Shown piece after piece: positions 26,172 to 35,064 of a DNA stretch of 64,000 bases. Source of the DNA: Caulobacter sp. Root343. GTDB taxonomy: Bacteria; Pseudomonadota; Alphaproteobacteria; Caulobacterales; Caulobacteraceae. Within the stretch, counting starts at the first letter, position 1; each line of letters starts with the position of its first letter. The stretch is from the NCBI RefSeq assembly GCF_001425745.1, contig NZ_LMDF01000010.1, forward strand, positions 121,517 to 185,516, read 5' to 3'. The notes beneath the pieces are model-generated. The model was given only the letters and a program-made list of their open reading frames with translations. It was not told the DNA's origin and made no database searches. Position numbers and translations under genes: made by a program.

Positions 26172-26669
26172 CTACAGGGTTTGGCTGGCCCCGCAGTATC
26201 GCGCGTCGGCATAGATGAGCGGCGCGATCTCGCCGTGCATCCGCACCGACGTGATCTTGCCGACGAAGACCCCATGGGTGCCGTAGACCAGACTGTCGTC
26301 GCAGACGCAGCTGAGGCTGGCCTGGGCGTCCTCCAGGAAGGGCACCCCGTCGGCATCCTCGCCCCAGGCGCCGGTCGAGAAGCGCTCGGCGCCGGCGACC
26401 TGGCCGCCACATCGCTGGGCCAGCTCCAGATGGTCCTGGCCCAGGATGTTGACGCAGAAGCGCGCCCGGTCGTTCAGCGCCCCGTAGAGGGCGGCGGCTT
26501 GGTTGACGCAGACCAAAAGCGAGGGCGGCGATAGGCTGAGGCCGTTGACGGCGGTCGCCGCCATGGCCATCGGCCGGCTGTTCCAGTGCGAGGTGATGAT
26601 CGCCACCGAGCTGGCCAGACGGCGCAGGGCGCCTTTGACTTCCTCGGCGGACGGGGCGACAGGCTCCAC
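26172..26669 (-). CDS. hsaB: Flavin reductase, HsaB-like component of the 3-HSA hydroxylase
   Basis: 165 residues of the HpaC/HsaB flavin:NADH reductase fold (MAMAATAVNGLSLSPPSLLV; FCVNILGQDH; VFVGKITSVRM). It supplies reduced flavin to a two-component monooxygenase. The only matching oxygenase in the window is the HsaA-like protein (40677-41888), 14 kb away. Both genes are preceded by a motif B site (B1 here, 41 bp before the ATG), which supports the pairing. Supplying another flavin monooxygenase is possible. Confidence 0.75.
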   Translation of the reverse strand: MEPVAPSAEEVKGALRRLASSVAIITSHWNSRPMAMAATAVNGLSLSPPSLLVCVNQAAALYGALNDRARFCVNILGQDHLELAQRCGGQVAGAERFSTGAWGEDADGVPFLEDAQASLSCVCDDSLVYGTHGVFVGKITSVRMHGEIAPLIYADARYCGASQTL

Positions 26670-26708
26670 GACCGAAACTCCGGTTGCTGATTGGTCTTGG
26701 ATATCATT

Positions 26709-26740
26709 ATGCGTAGTAATTGCAATAGATCACTACGCAT
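26709..26740. promoter_or_regulatory. Motif B site 1 upstream of hsaB
   Basis: ATGCGTAGT and ACTACGCAT are perfect 9-bp inverted arms around a 14-bp core-to-core spacer (core TGCGTAGT-N14-ACTACGCA, 26710-26739). This is the most symmetrical of six copies. It lies 6 bp after the VOC stop and 41 bp before the hsaB start. Confidence 0.8.
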
Positions 26741-26745
26741 TTCGA

Positions 26746-27144
26746 TCATCCTAGCATCTGAACCGCTTCGATCAGGCGGCCTTCGGGGTCGCGCAGGAAC
26801 GCCACCTTCAGGTGCATCTCGGCCATGGTGCGGATCGGATCGACGACCTTGGCGCCCGCCGCGGTCGCGGCGGCGACCAGGGCCTCGAGGTCGGTGGTGG
26901 TGAAGCCGAGAATGACCTCGCCCGGCGCGGGGCGCGGGCCCTCCAGGAAGGTCAGCAGCACGAACGTCGCGCCGCCCTCCTGGGTAGGGGCATAGAGCAC
27001 CTCCCGAATGGGGCGCCCTTCGATCTCGGCGTCGACGCGCATCAATTCCTGAAAGCCGAACACCTTGCCGTAGAAGGCGGCGCTGGCGTCCAGGTCGGCC
27101 ACGACGAGTTTGGTGAAGTTGAAGCTGATCTGGGGCGTGCTCAT
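26746..27144 (-). CDS. VOC-superfamily protein in the steroid locus
   Basis: 132 residues from the ATG at 27144 (GGAGGAGG upstream). One VOC domain: NFTKLVVADLDASAAFYGKVFGF at the start and DPEGRLIEAVQ at the end. The first metal position is Lys rather than His (FTKLVV), so metal binding may be incomplete. It is the first gene of the leftward series and is preceded by motif B2. Function unknown; an isomerase or lyase for a ring-cleavage intermediate is conceivable. Confidence 0.7.
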   Translation of the reverse strand: MSTPQISFNFTKLVVADLDASAAFYGKVFGFQELMRVDAEIEGRPIREVLYAPTQEGGATFVLLTFLEGPRPAPGEVILGFTTTDLEALVAAATAAGAKVVDPIRTMAEMHLKVAFLRDPEGRLIEAVQMLG

Positions 27145-27202
27145 GCCGCCTCCTCCCTTGTTGTTGTCTCTGAAGCGCTCAATCGCACGCACGGCCTCCG
27201 TT

Positions 27203-27232
27203 TGCGCAGCCGCCCCTTAGGACCACTACGCA
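27203..27232. promoter_or_regulatory. Motif B site 2 between VOC and BVMO genes
   Basis: TGCGCAGC-N14-ACTACGCA, 59 bp before the VOC ATG (leftward) and 98 bp before the BVMO ATG (rightward). The spacer is exactly 14 bp as at the other five sites. Confidence 0.75.
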
Positions 27233-27249
27233 TGTCGCCGGCCACGCGA

Positions 27250-27288
27250 TTGACAGCGCCAGTCGCTATATTAGTGTGTACTCACAAA
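27250..27288 (+). promoter_or_regulatory. BVMO promoter region with motif C site 1
   Basis: TTGACA at 27250-27255 is a candidate -35, with GCTATATT at 27265-27272 resembling the Caulobacter -10. Motif C, TTAGTGTGTACTCACAAA (27271-27288), is an imperfect palindrome of form TTNGTGNGTACNCACNAA. Its reverse complement matches a site at 58993 in 17 of 20 positions. Confidence 0.5.
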
Positions 27289-27329
27289 TTTAAAAGAGCG
27301 CCGTCGAGCGGCGTTACGGAGGATCCGTC

Positions 27330-29261
27330 ATGGCCCTGGACGTCCAGTTGCAATCCGCTGCGCCTACCGCGCCCGACCCGCTGGCCGACGCCGCGGCCTT
27401 GGCGGCGGCCTTGGCTCAGGCCGACGTCCCCACCCTGCTGATGACCTATGTCGAGCTGACCCGCGACGAGGCGATGCTCGATCGCTTCGCGCCCCACATC
27501 GGCCAGGCCTTCGCGCCACCCCCGCCGCCGCCCTCCGACGAGCTACTGGCCGACCTGCGCGCCAAGCTGGAGAAGGCCTTGGCCGAACGCCCCCGGCACG
27601 ACGAACTGCCGCCGCGCGCCCTGCTGCAGAAGATCATGAGCGTTGGTGTCGGCCAGCCGGTTGATGAGGAGTTCATCCCACTCCTGCTCGACCAGATGGG
27701 CCTGGAGCGTCCCGTTCCTCGCAAGCACCGCGCCGAACGCCCCGCGCCCAGCAGCGACTTCCGGGTCCTGGTGATCGGCGCGGGCCTGACGGGCCTGGCC
27801 GCCGGCATCAAGCTGGATGAGGCCGGCTACGACTATGTTATCGTCGAGAAGAACCCTGAAGTCGGCGGCACCTGGTACGAAAACACCTATCCCGGCGTGG
27901 GCGTCGATACCCCCAGCCACTTCTACTCCTACTCGTTCGCGCTGAACGCCGAGTGGAACCACTACTATCCGCGCGGCCGAGACATGCAGGCCTACTTCCT
28001 GCGTATCGCCGACCAGTACGACCTGCGTCGCAACATCCTGTTCGAGACCAAGGTCACCTCTTGCCGCTGGGACGATACCCGCCGCCGCTGGCGCGTGGCC
28101 CTGCTACGGCCCGACGGCTCGCGCGAGAGCCTGGAGGTCAATGCGGTCATCAACGCCCACGGCCCCGTCAATCGCTGGTCCTGGCCCAAGATCCCGGGGT
28201 TCGACAGCTTCACCGGCGCAAGGCTCCACACCGCCGCCTGGGACCACGGGGTCGACCTGACGGGCAAGAATGTCGTGGTCGTGGGCACGGGGGCCAGCGC
28301 CGCACAGCTGGTGCCGGCGATCGCCGAGCAGGCCGGCCGCCTGACGGTGATGATGCGTAGCCGCCACTGGGTGATCCCGCCGGCCGACCATGGGTCCACT
28401 GTGCCCGAGGCCGTCAAATGGGCCATGCGCCATATTCCCCACTACGCCGAATGGTTCCGGTTCAAGACCTACTGGGCCGCGGGCGATGGCCTGTTCCCCA
28501 ACGTCCTGAAGGATCCAGAGTGGCCCGCCAGCGAAACCTCCGTCTCGGCTCTCAACGAGGGAACCCGGCAGTGGGCCCTCGGCTATCTCAACACCGTCTT
28601 CGCCGATCGCCCGGACTTGATCGAGAAGCTCACCCCGGACTTTCCGATCTTCTCCAAGCGCATCGTCCTGGACGCCGGCTGGTTCCAGGCCCTGCGGCGG
28701 GACAATGTCGACCTGGAGGTCGAGACCATCGACCATATCGACGCCAACGGTCTGGTGCTGAAGGACGGCCGCCGGGTCGAGGCCGACGTGATCGTCTGCG
28801 CCACCGGCTTTGACGTGGCCAAGATGGTCGGTTCGCTGGAGATTGTCGGTCGCGACGGGCGCAGCCTGGGCGAAGAATGGGGCGAGGACGACCCCCGCGC
28901 CTATCTGGGGGTCACAGTCCCCGGCTATCCCAACTTCTTCCTGACCGTGGGCCCCAACAGCGCGCCCAACCACGCCGCCGGCCAGAACCTGATCTCCGAG
29001 ACCCAGATCCACTACATCATCGAGTGCCTGGATCTAATGCGCGCTCAGGGCGGAGAGGCCATCGAGCCGACCAAGGCGGCGTTCACCGCCTGGAACGAAC
29101 GGATCGACGCGCGCATGCGCCAGATGATCTGGACCCATCCCAAGGCCAACAGCTACTACAACAACAAGAAAGGGCGGGTCTTCCTATCCTTTCCCTGGCG
29201 TCTGGTGGACTATTGGACGTGGACGCGCAGCCCTGATCCAAGCGCGTTGCAGATCAGTTGA
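27330..29261 (+). CDS. HAPMO-type Baeyer-Villiger monooxygenase
   Basis: 643 residues. The first Rossmann motif (IGAGLTGLAAG) lies near residue 150. The type I BVMO fingerprint FTGARLHTAAWD is near residue 294, and the second nucleotide site VGTGASA follows. The 140-residue N-terminal extension is what distinguishes 4-hydroxyacetophenone monooxygenase-like BVMOs from shorter cyclohexanone-type ones. It uses FAD, NADPH and O2 to insert oxygen next to a ketone. In this locus a steroid side-chain or D-ring ketone is the likely target; an aryl ketone is the alternative. GGAGG precedes the ATG. Confidence 0.85.
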   Translation: MALDVQLQSAAPTAPDPLADAAALAAALAQADVPTLLMTYVELTRDEAMLDRFAPHIGQAFAPPPPPPSDELLADLRAKLEKALAERPRHDELPPRALLQKIMSVGVGQPVDEEFIPLLLDQMGLERPVPRKHRAERPAPSSDFRVLVIGAGLTGLAAGIKLDEAGYDYVIVEKNPEVGGTWYENTYPGVGVDTPSHFYSYSFALNAEWNHYYPRGRDMQAYFLRIADQYDLRRNILFETKVTSCRWDDTRRRWRVALLRPDGSRESLEVNAVINAHGPVNRWSWPKIPGFDSFTGARLHTAAWDHGVDLTGKNVVVVGTGASAAQLVPAIAEQAGRLTVMMRSRHWVIPPADHGSTVPEAVKWAMRHIPHYAEWFRFKTYWAAGDGLFPNVLKDPEWPASETSVSALNEGTRQWALGYLNTVFADRPDLIEKLTPDFPIFSKRIVLDAGWFQALRRDNVDLEVETIDHIDANGLVLKDGRRVEADVIVCATGFDVAKMVGSLEIVGRDGRSLGEEWGEDDPRAYLGVTVPGYPNFFLTVGPNSAPNHAAGQNLISETQIHYIIECLDLMRAQGGEAIEPTKAAFTAWNERIDARMRQMIWTHPKANSYYNNKKGRVFLSFPWRLVDYWTWTRSPDPSALQIS

Positions 29262-29283
29262 TCTGTAGCCTGATTGGAAAGCA

Positions 29284-29316
29284 AAAAGGCCCGGCGTCAT
29301 AGACGCCGGGCCTTTT
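29284..29316. terminator. Bidirectional intrinsic terminator
   Basis: A perfect 15-bp stem, AAAAGGCCCGGCGTC paired with its complement around loop ATA, lies between the convergent BVMO and TonB-receptor genes. The A/T ends give a U-tract in both directions. Confidence 0.92.
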
Positions 29317-29368
29317 CTATAGGACGCGATGGAGCCCGTCATTTCGGGCTCCCGCCGCTGGCTTCGAG

Positions 29369-31774
29369 CTAGAAGTTGGTTCTGAGCGTGACGCCAACCT
29401 CGCGCGGCGAATTGAGGATCAAGCCTCGATAACCGGACTCAAAGCTTGGCCCAGCGCTCATCGAGAAATCTGAGTTCAGAGTGCTGGTTTGCCGCTGAGC
29501 TGTCTGCCCCGCGATGCTGCGGATGCGCTCAACGTTGAACAGGTTACGCGCGAAAACCGTAAGGTCCCACGCGCCACCCGGCCCGCGGACGCCGGCGAAC
29601 AGGTTCATGATCGGCATGTCGTCGTAATGGTATGCGACCACATCGGAATCGAAGCCTGGGCTGTAGGTGAACAGGCCGCGGATGAACGGCTCAAACCGCC
29701 CCCCTGCGAACCGGTACTCGGATGAGAGGGTGGCGCTAAACGGCGCGGCCTCGGCGATCTTCCCGTCGGTGTTGCAGAAGTTGACCTGCTGCCCGGTCGG
29801 GACCACCGGAGCGCCCGAGTTCGTGTACGTGTTGCAAGGTCTACGCACATTCTTGAAATGAGCGTCGGTGTAGCTGGCGCTTGCAGAAAGGTCCCAGTTG
29901 TACACCGGCCGCGCCGACACCTGGACCTCGACGCCTTTGGCGACTGCATCCCCGTTGTAGTTCAGGTTCAGCGTTGAATCGATCAGGCCATTGCGACCGC
30001 TCGCTGTGTTGATCCCCTCAGCCGTCCGAGCGATGTAGCCGTCGAACTTTTGGTAGAAAATGTCAGCCCCGATGCTCACCTTACGGTCGAAGAGGTCGCC
30101 CTTGATGCCCCATTCGATCGCATCGGACTTTTCGGGCCTCGTCACCACAAGACTGGGTTCGAGGGGCGCTGTATTGCCCACCGCCGCCACTCCGCCGCGG
30201 AACGAGCGACCATAGGAGACGTAGGTCGTCAGGTCATCGCTAAGCTTGTAGGAAATGTTGGCGCCGCCGGTCGTCGCCGAATAGGTCTTGTCGGCATCGA
30301 CCTGGGGCAGCGTGGCGAAGTTCTTGAGCACCGTCGTACCCGCTGCGGTGACCGTCAAATAGCTTTGCGCCAGCGTGTGGTAGTGCGTGTAGCGCAACCC
30401 GGCTTCGATCTTGAGCCTGTCGGTGAGATCGTACGAGACACTGCCGAACACTGATTTCGTCTTGGCGCGGTTGGGGATCTCAATTCCAACCGAGACAGGA
30501 CTCAAGGTGTAGAGCGGGAACGTCGAGATCGTGCCCAAAGCTGGCGGCAGGCCGAGAAGCGCCGCGGGCACCGCGGTGATGAACTGATCTCGCGGCTGGG
30601 ACACGGTAGTCGGCGACCAGACGCGATAAAGGTTCGCGCCGACCATGTAGTTCAGTCGCCCCTCGCCCTTCGAGTTCAGCCGCAGTTCGTAGTTGTACGT
30701 GTCATAGGGTGCGACGACATGCTGTTGGTCGGCGTAGTTAGGGATCGCGTTGCCGATATCCTGGTCCCGCGATTGATCGAGCTTGGCCTTCTGGCGACCC
30801 AAGTTCAGTGAGAGGTTCGACCACCCCAAGTCGAGACTGCCTTGAAGCGTCAGCGTATCGGCCCTCGACTTGAACCGCTCGACACCATCGACAACGGAAA
30901 TCCTGTCTCTGATCGTGGCGCTTGGGCCGTTGGGGATAAGGCTCGCCGAGGGCAAGGGGCCCGCAGCTAGACGTGCGCCGGAGCCAACCACCTGCGGATA
31001 CTGATCGTTGGTCGCCTCGAGGTGCTGATAGACGAGATTGATACTCAGCGTGTCAGTCGGTTGGGCCGCGATGGTCAGTCGACCGCTCTTGGTGCGGCTC
31101 TTGGACTTGTCGCCTCGGGTGACGTTGCGGACCTGATTAAGGTCGTTGCGATCCGACAGCCCAGACAAGCGCAGGGCCAGCTTGCCCTCGACGAGCGGCA
31201 CCGAAACCGCGCCTTGCAGGTTGCGGGCGCTTCGGTCTGAAAGGGTGGCCTGGGCGTAGCCTTCAAAGCTGTTGAGCGACGCCGGCTTGGTGGTCAACGT
31301 GATCGCCCCAGCAGGCGAAGTACGCCCGCGCAGCAGGCCCTGGGGCCCGCGCAGCACTTCGATCTGGCCTACGTCATAGACCGCCGAAAAAGCGACCTGG
31401 GCGTCGATTGGCATTTCGTTGAAGTAGGTGTCGACGGCCGGCGCGGCACCTGAATCCGGATCAAATGCGATGCCGCGCAGGGTGGCGGTATTGGACCGTC
31501 CATCGTTATTGCTCAGCACCAAGCCCGGCGCCAGTTGAGCGACGTCCTTGAAATCGAAGATGTTCAGCTTCTTGATCTGCTCGCCCGTGGCAACGTCAAC
31601 GGACATCGCCACGTCCTTCAGCAATTCACTGCTGCGCGTCGCAGTGACGACGATCTCCTCGACCGAGACGCTGTCGGCCGGCTTGGCTTGTTGAGCATGC
31701 GCGGCCTGAGCCAGCGCCATGGCGGCCACGCCGCCGAGCAACGCGCGCAGACGCGCGCCTTGGTGATTGATCAC
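29369..31774 (-). CDS. TonB-dependent outer-membrane receptor, probable steroid importer
   Basis: 801 residues, GTG start with GGGAGGGA upstream. A signal peptide (LLGGVAAMALAQAAHA) precedes the TonB box region (VEEIVVTATR) and the plug domain (VEVLRGPQG-like IEVLRGPQGLLRGR). A beta-barrel follows, ending in the aromatic terminal strand VTLRTNF. It takes up a bulky substrate at the outer membrane using TonB energy. Its place in the steroid block, with motif B3 168 bp upstream, suggests a steroid or steroid conjugate. A terminator separates it from the BVMO gene. Confidence 0.88.
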   Translation of the reverse strand: MINHQGARLRALLGGVAAMALAQAAHAQQAKPADSVSVEEIVVTATRSSELLKDVAMSVDVATGEQIKKLNIFDFKDVAQLAPGLVLSNNDGRSNTATLRGIAFDPDSGAAPAVDTYFNEMPIDAQVAFSAVYDVGQIEVLRGPQGLLRGRTSPAGAITLTTKPASLNSFEGYAQATLSDRSARNLQGAVSVPLVEGKLALRLSGLSDRNDLNQVRNVTRGDKSKSRTKSGRLTIAAQPTDTLSINLVYQHLEATNDQYPQVVGSGARLAAGPLPSASLIPNGPSATIRDRISVVDGVERFKSRADTLTLQGSLDLGWSNLSLNLGRQKAKLDQSRDQDIGNAIPNYADQQHVVAPYDTYNYELRLNSKGEGRLNYMVGANLYRVWSPTTVSQPRDQFITAVPAALLGLPPALGTISTFPLYTLSPVSVGIEIPNRAKTKSVFGSVSYDLTDRLKIEAGLRYTHYHTLAQSYLTVTAAGTTVLKNFATLPQVDADKTYSATTGGANISYKLSDDLTTYVSYGRSFRGGVAAVGNTAPLEPSLVVTRPEKSDAIEWGIKGDLFDRKVSIGADIFYQKFDGYIARTAEGINTASGRNGLIDSTLNLNYNGDAVAKGVEVQVSARPVYNWDLSASASYTDAHFKNVRRPCNTYTNSGAPVVPTGQQVNFCNTDGKIAEAAPFSATLSSEYRFAGGRFEPFIRGLFTYSPGFDSDVVAYHYDDMPIMNLFAGVRGPGGAWDLTVFARNLFNVERIRSIAGQTAQRQTSTLNSDFSMSAGPSFESGYRGLILNSPREVGVTLRTNF

Positions 31775-31941
31775 GATATCCCTCCCAATTGACTTCTTTT
31801 TGCGGTGGCTGAGCCCGGCACTTTGGAGACTCGCGATCGCTGCGCCGACCCAACGCCCGAGGGCGGAGGATCATGATATGCGTTGCGATTAGCCCAGAGC
31901 TTGCCGCACTCAGTCACTTGATGTTTATTACAGTCGAAGTT

Positions 31942-31971
31942 TGCGCAGCATTTTTGATCTTCGTCAACGCA
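31942..31971. promoter_or_regulatory. Motif B site 3 between TonB receptor and SDR genes
   Basis: TGCGCAGC-N14-TCAACGCA. It ends 12 bp before the SDR ATG (31983) and lies 168 bp upstream of the receptor start, so occupancy would directly hinder expression of the SDR. Confidence 0.65.
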
Positions 31972-31982
31972 AAGGCAAGGCG

Positions 31983-32780
31983 ATGCCTTCAGGCAACCCG
32001 CTCAACGCGCAATGGGCCCTGGTCACCGGCGCAGCGTCGGGCATTGGCCGCGCCCTGGCCCTGGAGGCGGCCAACGAGGGTCATCACCTAGCGCTGATCG
32101 ATTTCGACGACGCGGGACTTGTCGAGACCGCGCGTCTGGCGAGGTCGAAAGGCGCCACCGTGCGCCAGGCGCAAGCTGACGTCAGGGACCGCGGCGCTCT
32201 GGAAGCGGCTTGCGGTCAGTTGCTGCAAGATGGCTCGGTGGCTCTGGTTTTCGTCAATGCGGGCGTCTTGCGAGCCGGCCCGCTCTGGATGATGCCCGCC
32301 GCCGAGGTCGACCTGGTGCTGGACGTCAATCTGAAGGGCGCGATCAACACCCTGGCGACGGTGACGCCGCGCCTACTGGCCCAGTCCCAAGGGTCGCGCG
32401 TCGTGGTCACCGCTTCGGTGGGCGCCCTGACGGCCGCGCCGGAACTGGGCGTCTACAGCGCCAGCAAGCACGCGCTATGGGCCCTGTGCGAGTCCTATCA
32501 GCGCGACCTGCGCGCGCTCGCCGCGTCGGTCGAGGTGACCCTGCTCTGCCCGGGCGCGGTGGCCACCGGCTTGGCCGATCATGAGGGCGCGATGGCCCAG
32601 ACGATGCGTGAGCGGATGGCCGGCCCGTCGGCCCTGTCGGCCCAGGCCCTGGCTCGGCGCACGTTCGAGGCGCTTCCGACCGCGGGTTTCTGGCTCTTCC
32701 CGCAACCCGACTATCTGACGCCGATCCGCCGCAGGCTGCAGCGCATTATCGACCAGGAAGACCCGGTCGCCCGACGGTAG
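31983..32780 (+). CDS. Short-chain dehydrogenase/reductase, possible hydroxysteroid dehydrogenase
   Basis: 265 residues from the ATG at 31983 (GGCAAGG upstream). SDR motifs: TGAASGIGRA, VNAG, catalytic Ser in VTASVGAL and YSASKHA. Divergent from the TonB receptor with motif B3 in between. The C-terminal part (FWLFPQPDYLTPIRRRLQ) resembles SDRs acting on bulky lipophilic alcohols. A 3- or 17-hydroxysteroid dehydrogenase is plausible, not proven. Confidence 0.78.
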   Translation: MPSGNPLNAQWALVTGAASGIGRALALEAANEGHHLALIDFDDAGLVETARLARSKGATVRQAQADVRDRGALEAACGQLLQDGSVALVFVNAGVLRAGPLWMMPAAEVDLVLDVNLKGAINTLATVTPRLLAQSQGSRVVVTASVGALTAAPELGVYSASKHALWALCESYQRDLRALAASVEVTLLCPGAVATGLADHEGAMAQTMRERMAGPSALSAQALARRTFEALPTAGFWLFPQPDYLTPIRRRLQRIIDQEDPVARR

Positions 32781-32810
32781 GCCTGCGGACGACCGGTCAT
32801 GAGGCCAAGA

Positions 32811-33770
32811 TCAGGCGGCCAACTCGGCCACGGCCTCGGCGGACAGGTTCAGCGATAGGGCCGAGAAGGCGTCGTCGAGTTGATCGGGACGGCTGGCGCC
32901 GATGATCGGAATGGTCAGGCGCGACTGGTTGATCAGCCAGGCCAGGACCACGGCGTTGACCGAGGCGCCCAGCGCCTTGGCCTTGGCCTGCACGCGCGGC
33001 AGGCGGGCGCGATTGGCGTCATTGAGGTACATGGCCGCCAGTCCCTCCGGCAGCCCCGCCTCTCCGCCATCGGCCAACTTGCTGAACACGCCGCGGCTCT
33101 GGCCGGCATAGGGAATGACCGGCAGGTCGACGTCGGCGAAGGCGGCGTCATAGTAGCGACCATAGCCCTGGGCGGCCGCAGCCTCGGCGTTCGGCGTGGC
33201 AAGGCCCCAGAACGGCTGGAAGGCGGCAAAACCGGCATGCCCCTTGCCTGCGGCATAGGCCTGGGCCTCGACAAGACGCTCAGGGCTCCAGTTGGAGGCG
33301 CCGAAGGCGCGGATTTTCCCCGCCGACTGCTCGGCGATCAGGGCGTCAATGAGTTCGCCGACCGGCACCGACGGATCGTCCGCATGCAGCCAGTAGAGGT
33401 CGATCGCGTCGACCTGCAGGTGCTCCAGGCTTTCAGCCAGATCCTTGGCGACGTCAGCGGGATTGGCGCGCGAGCGATAGTCGCCGACCCGCAGGTCGAA
33501 GAAGCCGCCCTTGGTGGCGACCACCACGTCCTGGCGACGCTGGCTCTTCAACCAGGCGCCGATGGCGCGCTCGCTGGCCCCGGCCGGCGCGCCAGGGATC
33601 CAGTCGCCATAGGACCGGGCGGTGTCGATGAAGTTGCCGCCCAGGGCCACGAAGCGATCGAGCACCGCATCGACACGGCCCTGGTCCAGGGCCGTGCCGA
33701 ACATGTTGGAGCCCAGACACAGGCGGCTGACCCGAAGGTCGGTCTTGGGCAGCAGAACCTTGTCGGTCAT
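32811..33770 (-). CDS. Aldo/keto reductase
   Basis: 319 residues from the ATG at 33770 (GGAG upstream). AKR signatures: FIDTARSYGDW (catalytic Asp/Tyr), VVATKGGFF (Lys), IDLYWLHADDP (His) and IPIIGASRPDQL near the end. It lies 40 bp after the KshA-like gene on the same strand, so it is probably co-transcribed from the B4/A6 promoter region. It may reduce a ketosteroid or a side-chain aldehyde. Confidence 0.82.
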   Translation of the reverse strand: MTDKVLLPKTDLRVSRLCLGSNMFGTALDQGRVDAVLDRFVALGGNFIDTARSYGDWIPGAPAGASERAIGAWLKSQRRQDVVVATKGGFFDLRVGDYRSRANPADVAKDLAESLEHLQVDAIDLYWLHADDPSVPVGELIDALIAEQSAGKIRAFGASNWSPERLVEAQAYAAGKGHAGFAAFQPFWGLATPNAEAAAAQGYGRYYDAAFADVDLPVIPYAGQSRGVFSKLADGGEAGLPEGLAAMYLNDANRARLPRVQAKAKALGASVNAVVLAWLINQSRLTIPIIGASRPDQLDDAFSALSLNLSAEAVAELAA

Positions 33771-33810
33771 GAGAACTCCGTCGAGGGCGTGATGGCTAGT
33801 GGCGCGGGTC

Positions 33811-34875
33811 TTAGGCGACGCGCTGATTGTGCGGCGGCATGCCCCGCACGGCGTGGAAACCGTTGGCCTTGGCCTGGAACTCGCCGGCCAGGGCGCGCGG
33901 GTGGAAGAACTGCTGGTACCAGATGCGGACCTTGCCGAAGGCGCCGTCGCCAGGCACCACCAGCGGGCTGACGCAGGCGCGCTTGTTGGCCCAGATCTCA
34001 AAGTCCTGGGCCAGTGCCGCCAGGCTTCCCGCCTGATAGAGGCGGGCGGTCTCAGCGTCCTGGGGCGTAGCCACCGCATTGGGCGAGCGCCACAACAGGC
34101 CGTGCCAGGCCCGCACCGAGCCATCCTCGACCGGCGTGTGGGTGATGAACATCACCGAGTCGCCGTCGTTGAAATAGGACACCAGAACTCCCGGCCCGGT
34201 GTACCAGGTGTCGGTCTCCAGCATCTGGCCGGGCGCGAGGCTGCGATGGGGCGCGCCCTGCTTTTGCCGCGCCACCACCCCGTCGATCTCGTTGTGGAAG
34301 TACTCGCACGGCCCGCCGTGCGTGGGGCCCAGATGGGCGACGTCGGCGATATTGTCGACGATCTCCTTCTGGTGGCAGGGCAGCACGCCAAGCTCGTCGA
34401 AGATCCAGCGGACATAGGAAGGGTCGTCCCACTCCGGCAGCGTGGGCAGGTCGAAATCCGGCTCGCCGCCCTCGGCGTCGTGCCAGGCGAAGATCGCGCC
34501 GTAGCGCTCGACCACCGTCCAGGACTTGATCCTGGCCGCCGCTGGGATCGGTCCGTTGAAATAGGGGATCTGGTCGCAGCGCCCGTCAGGGCCGAAACGC
34601 CAGGCGTGATAGGGACAGCGGATGGAGTCGCCCTCCACGTGGATCTTGTCCTGGATCACGTACGACGTGGTGTTCTTGGCCAGGTGCGTGCCCATGTGCG
34701 GGCAGTAGGCGTCGACCATGTAGGCCGTCCCGCTCTGGCCGCGATAAAGAACCAGGTCCTGGCCGAAGAAGCGCTCCGCGCGCGGCATGCTGGTCACGCT
34801 CGCCGCATCGGCGACCATGAACCACCCTCTGGGGAAGGTGTTTGGACCCAGATCATAGTCCTGCGTTTGCGCCAC
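33811..34875 (-). CDS. kshA: Rieske oxygenase, KshA-like 3-ketosteroid 9alpha-hydroxylase component
   Basis: 354 residues from a GTG at 34875 with GGAGGAC upstream. Rieske ligands are Cys58/His60 and Cys87/His90. The mononuclear iron site is D174-N-I-A-D178-V-A-H181-x4-H186. Segments CPYHAWRFGPDGRC, IPYF and AIFAWHDAEG parallel Mycobacterium KshA (CPFHDWRWGGDGRC, VPYA, LLFVWHDHEG). KshA hydroxylates C9 of 1,4-diene-3-ketosteroids, opening ring B. The segment between the two Rieske halves is about ten residues longer than in KshA. No KshB reductase is nearby; the ferredoxin at 24869 may serve. Both motif A6 and B4 lie upstream. Confidence 0.8.
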   Translation of the reverse strand: MAQTQDYDLGPNTFPRGWFMVADAASVTSMPRAERFFGQDLVLYRGQSGTAYMVDAYCPHMGTHLAKNTTSYVIQDKIHVEGDSIRCPYHAWRFGPDGRCDQIPYFNGPIPAAARIKSWTVVERYGAIFAWHDAEGGEPDFDLPTLPEWDDPSYVRWIFDELGVLPCHQKEIVDNIADVAHLGPTHGGPCEYFHNEIDGVVARQKQGAPHRSLAPGQMLETDTWYTGPGVLVSYFNDGDSVMFITHTPVEDGSVRAWHGLLWRSPNAVATPQDAETARLYQAGSLAALAQDFEIWANKRACVSPLVVPGDGAFGKVRIWYQQFFHPRALAGEFQAKANGFHAVRGMPPHNQRVA

Positions 34876-34976
34876 GTTGTCCTCCGCCGGGATCTCGCGT
34901 CCCGCCTGATAGGCTCGTGATACCACGCCGCCGTTACTCCGCGAAAGGAGTAATATACGGACCAATTATATTTGTT

Positions 34977-35006
34977 TGCGTAGTTCGTAGAGCATTTTTC
35001 GACGCA
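34977..35006. promoter_or_regulatory. Motif B site 4 upstream of kshA
   Basis: TGCGTAGT-N14-TCGACGCA, 102 bp before the kshA start, preceded by the AT-rich TATATTTGTT. The 34876-35225 gap holds this site and motif A6 and no gene I can support. Confidence 0.75.
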
Positions 35007-35050
35007 TCGTCGGGCGCGCGGCCGAGTGCGGGGCGAAGCTTCGCGCAACG

Positions 35051-35064
35051 GTACAATAGTGTAC
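35051..35064. promoter_or_regulatory. Motif A site 6 upstream of kshA
   Basis: GTACAATAGTGTAC keeps both GTAC ends (11 of 14 to the palindrome) and is followed by TATTA as at the other sites. It lies 45 bp beyond motif B4, giving kshA two potential inputs. Confidence 0.6.
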
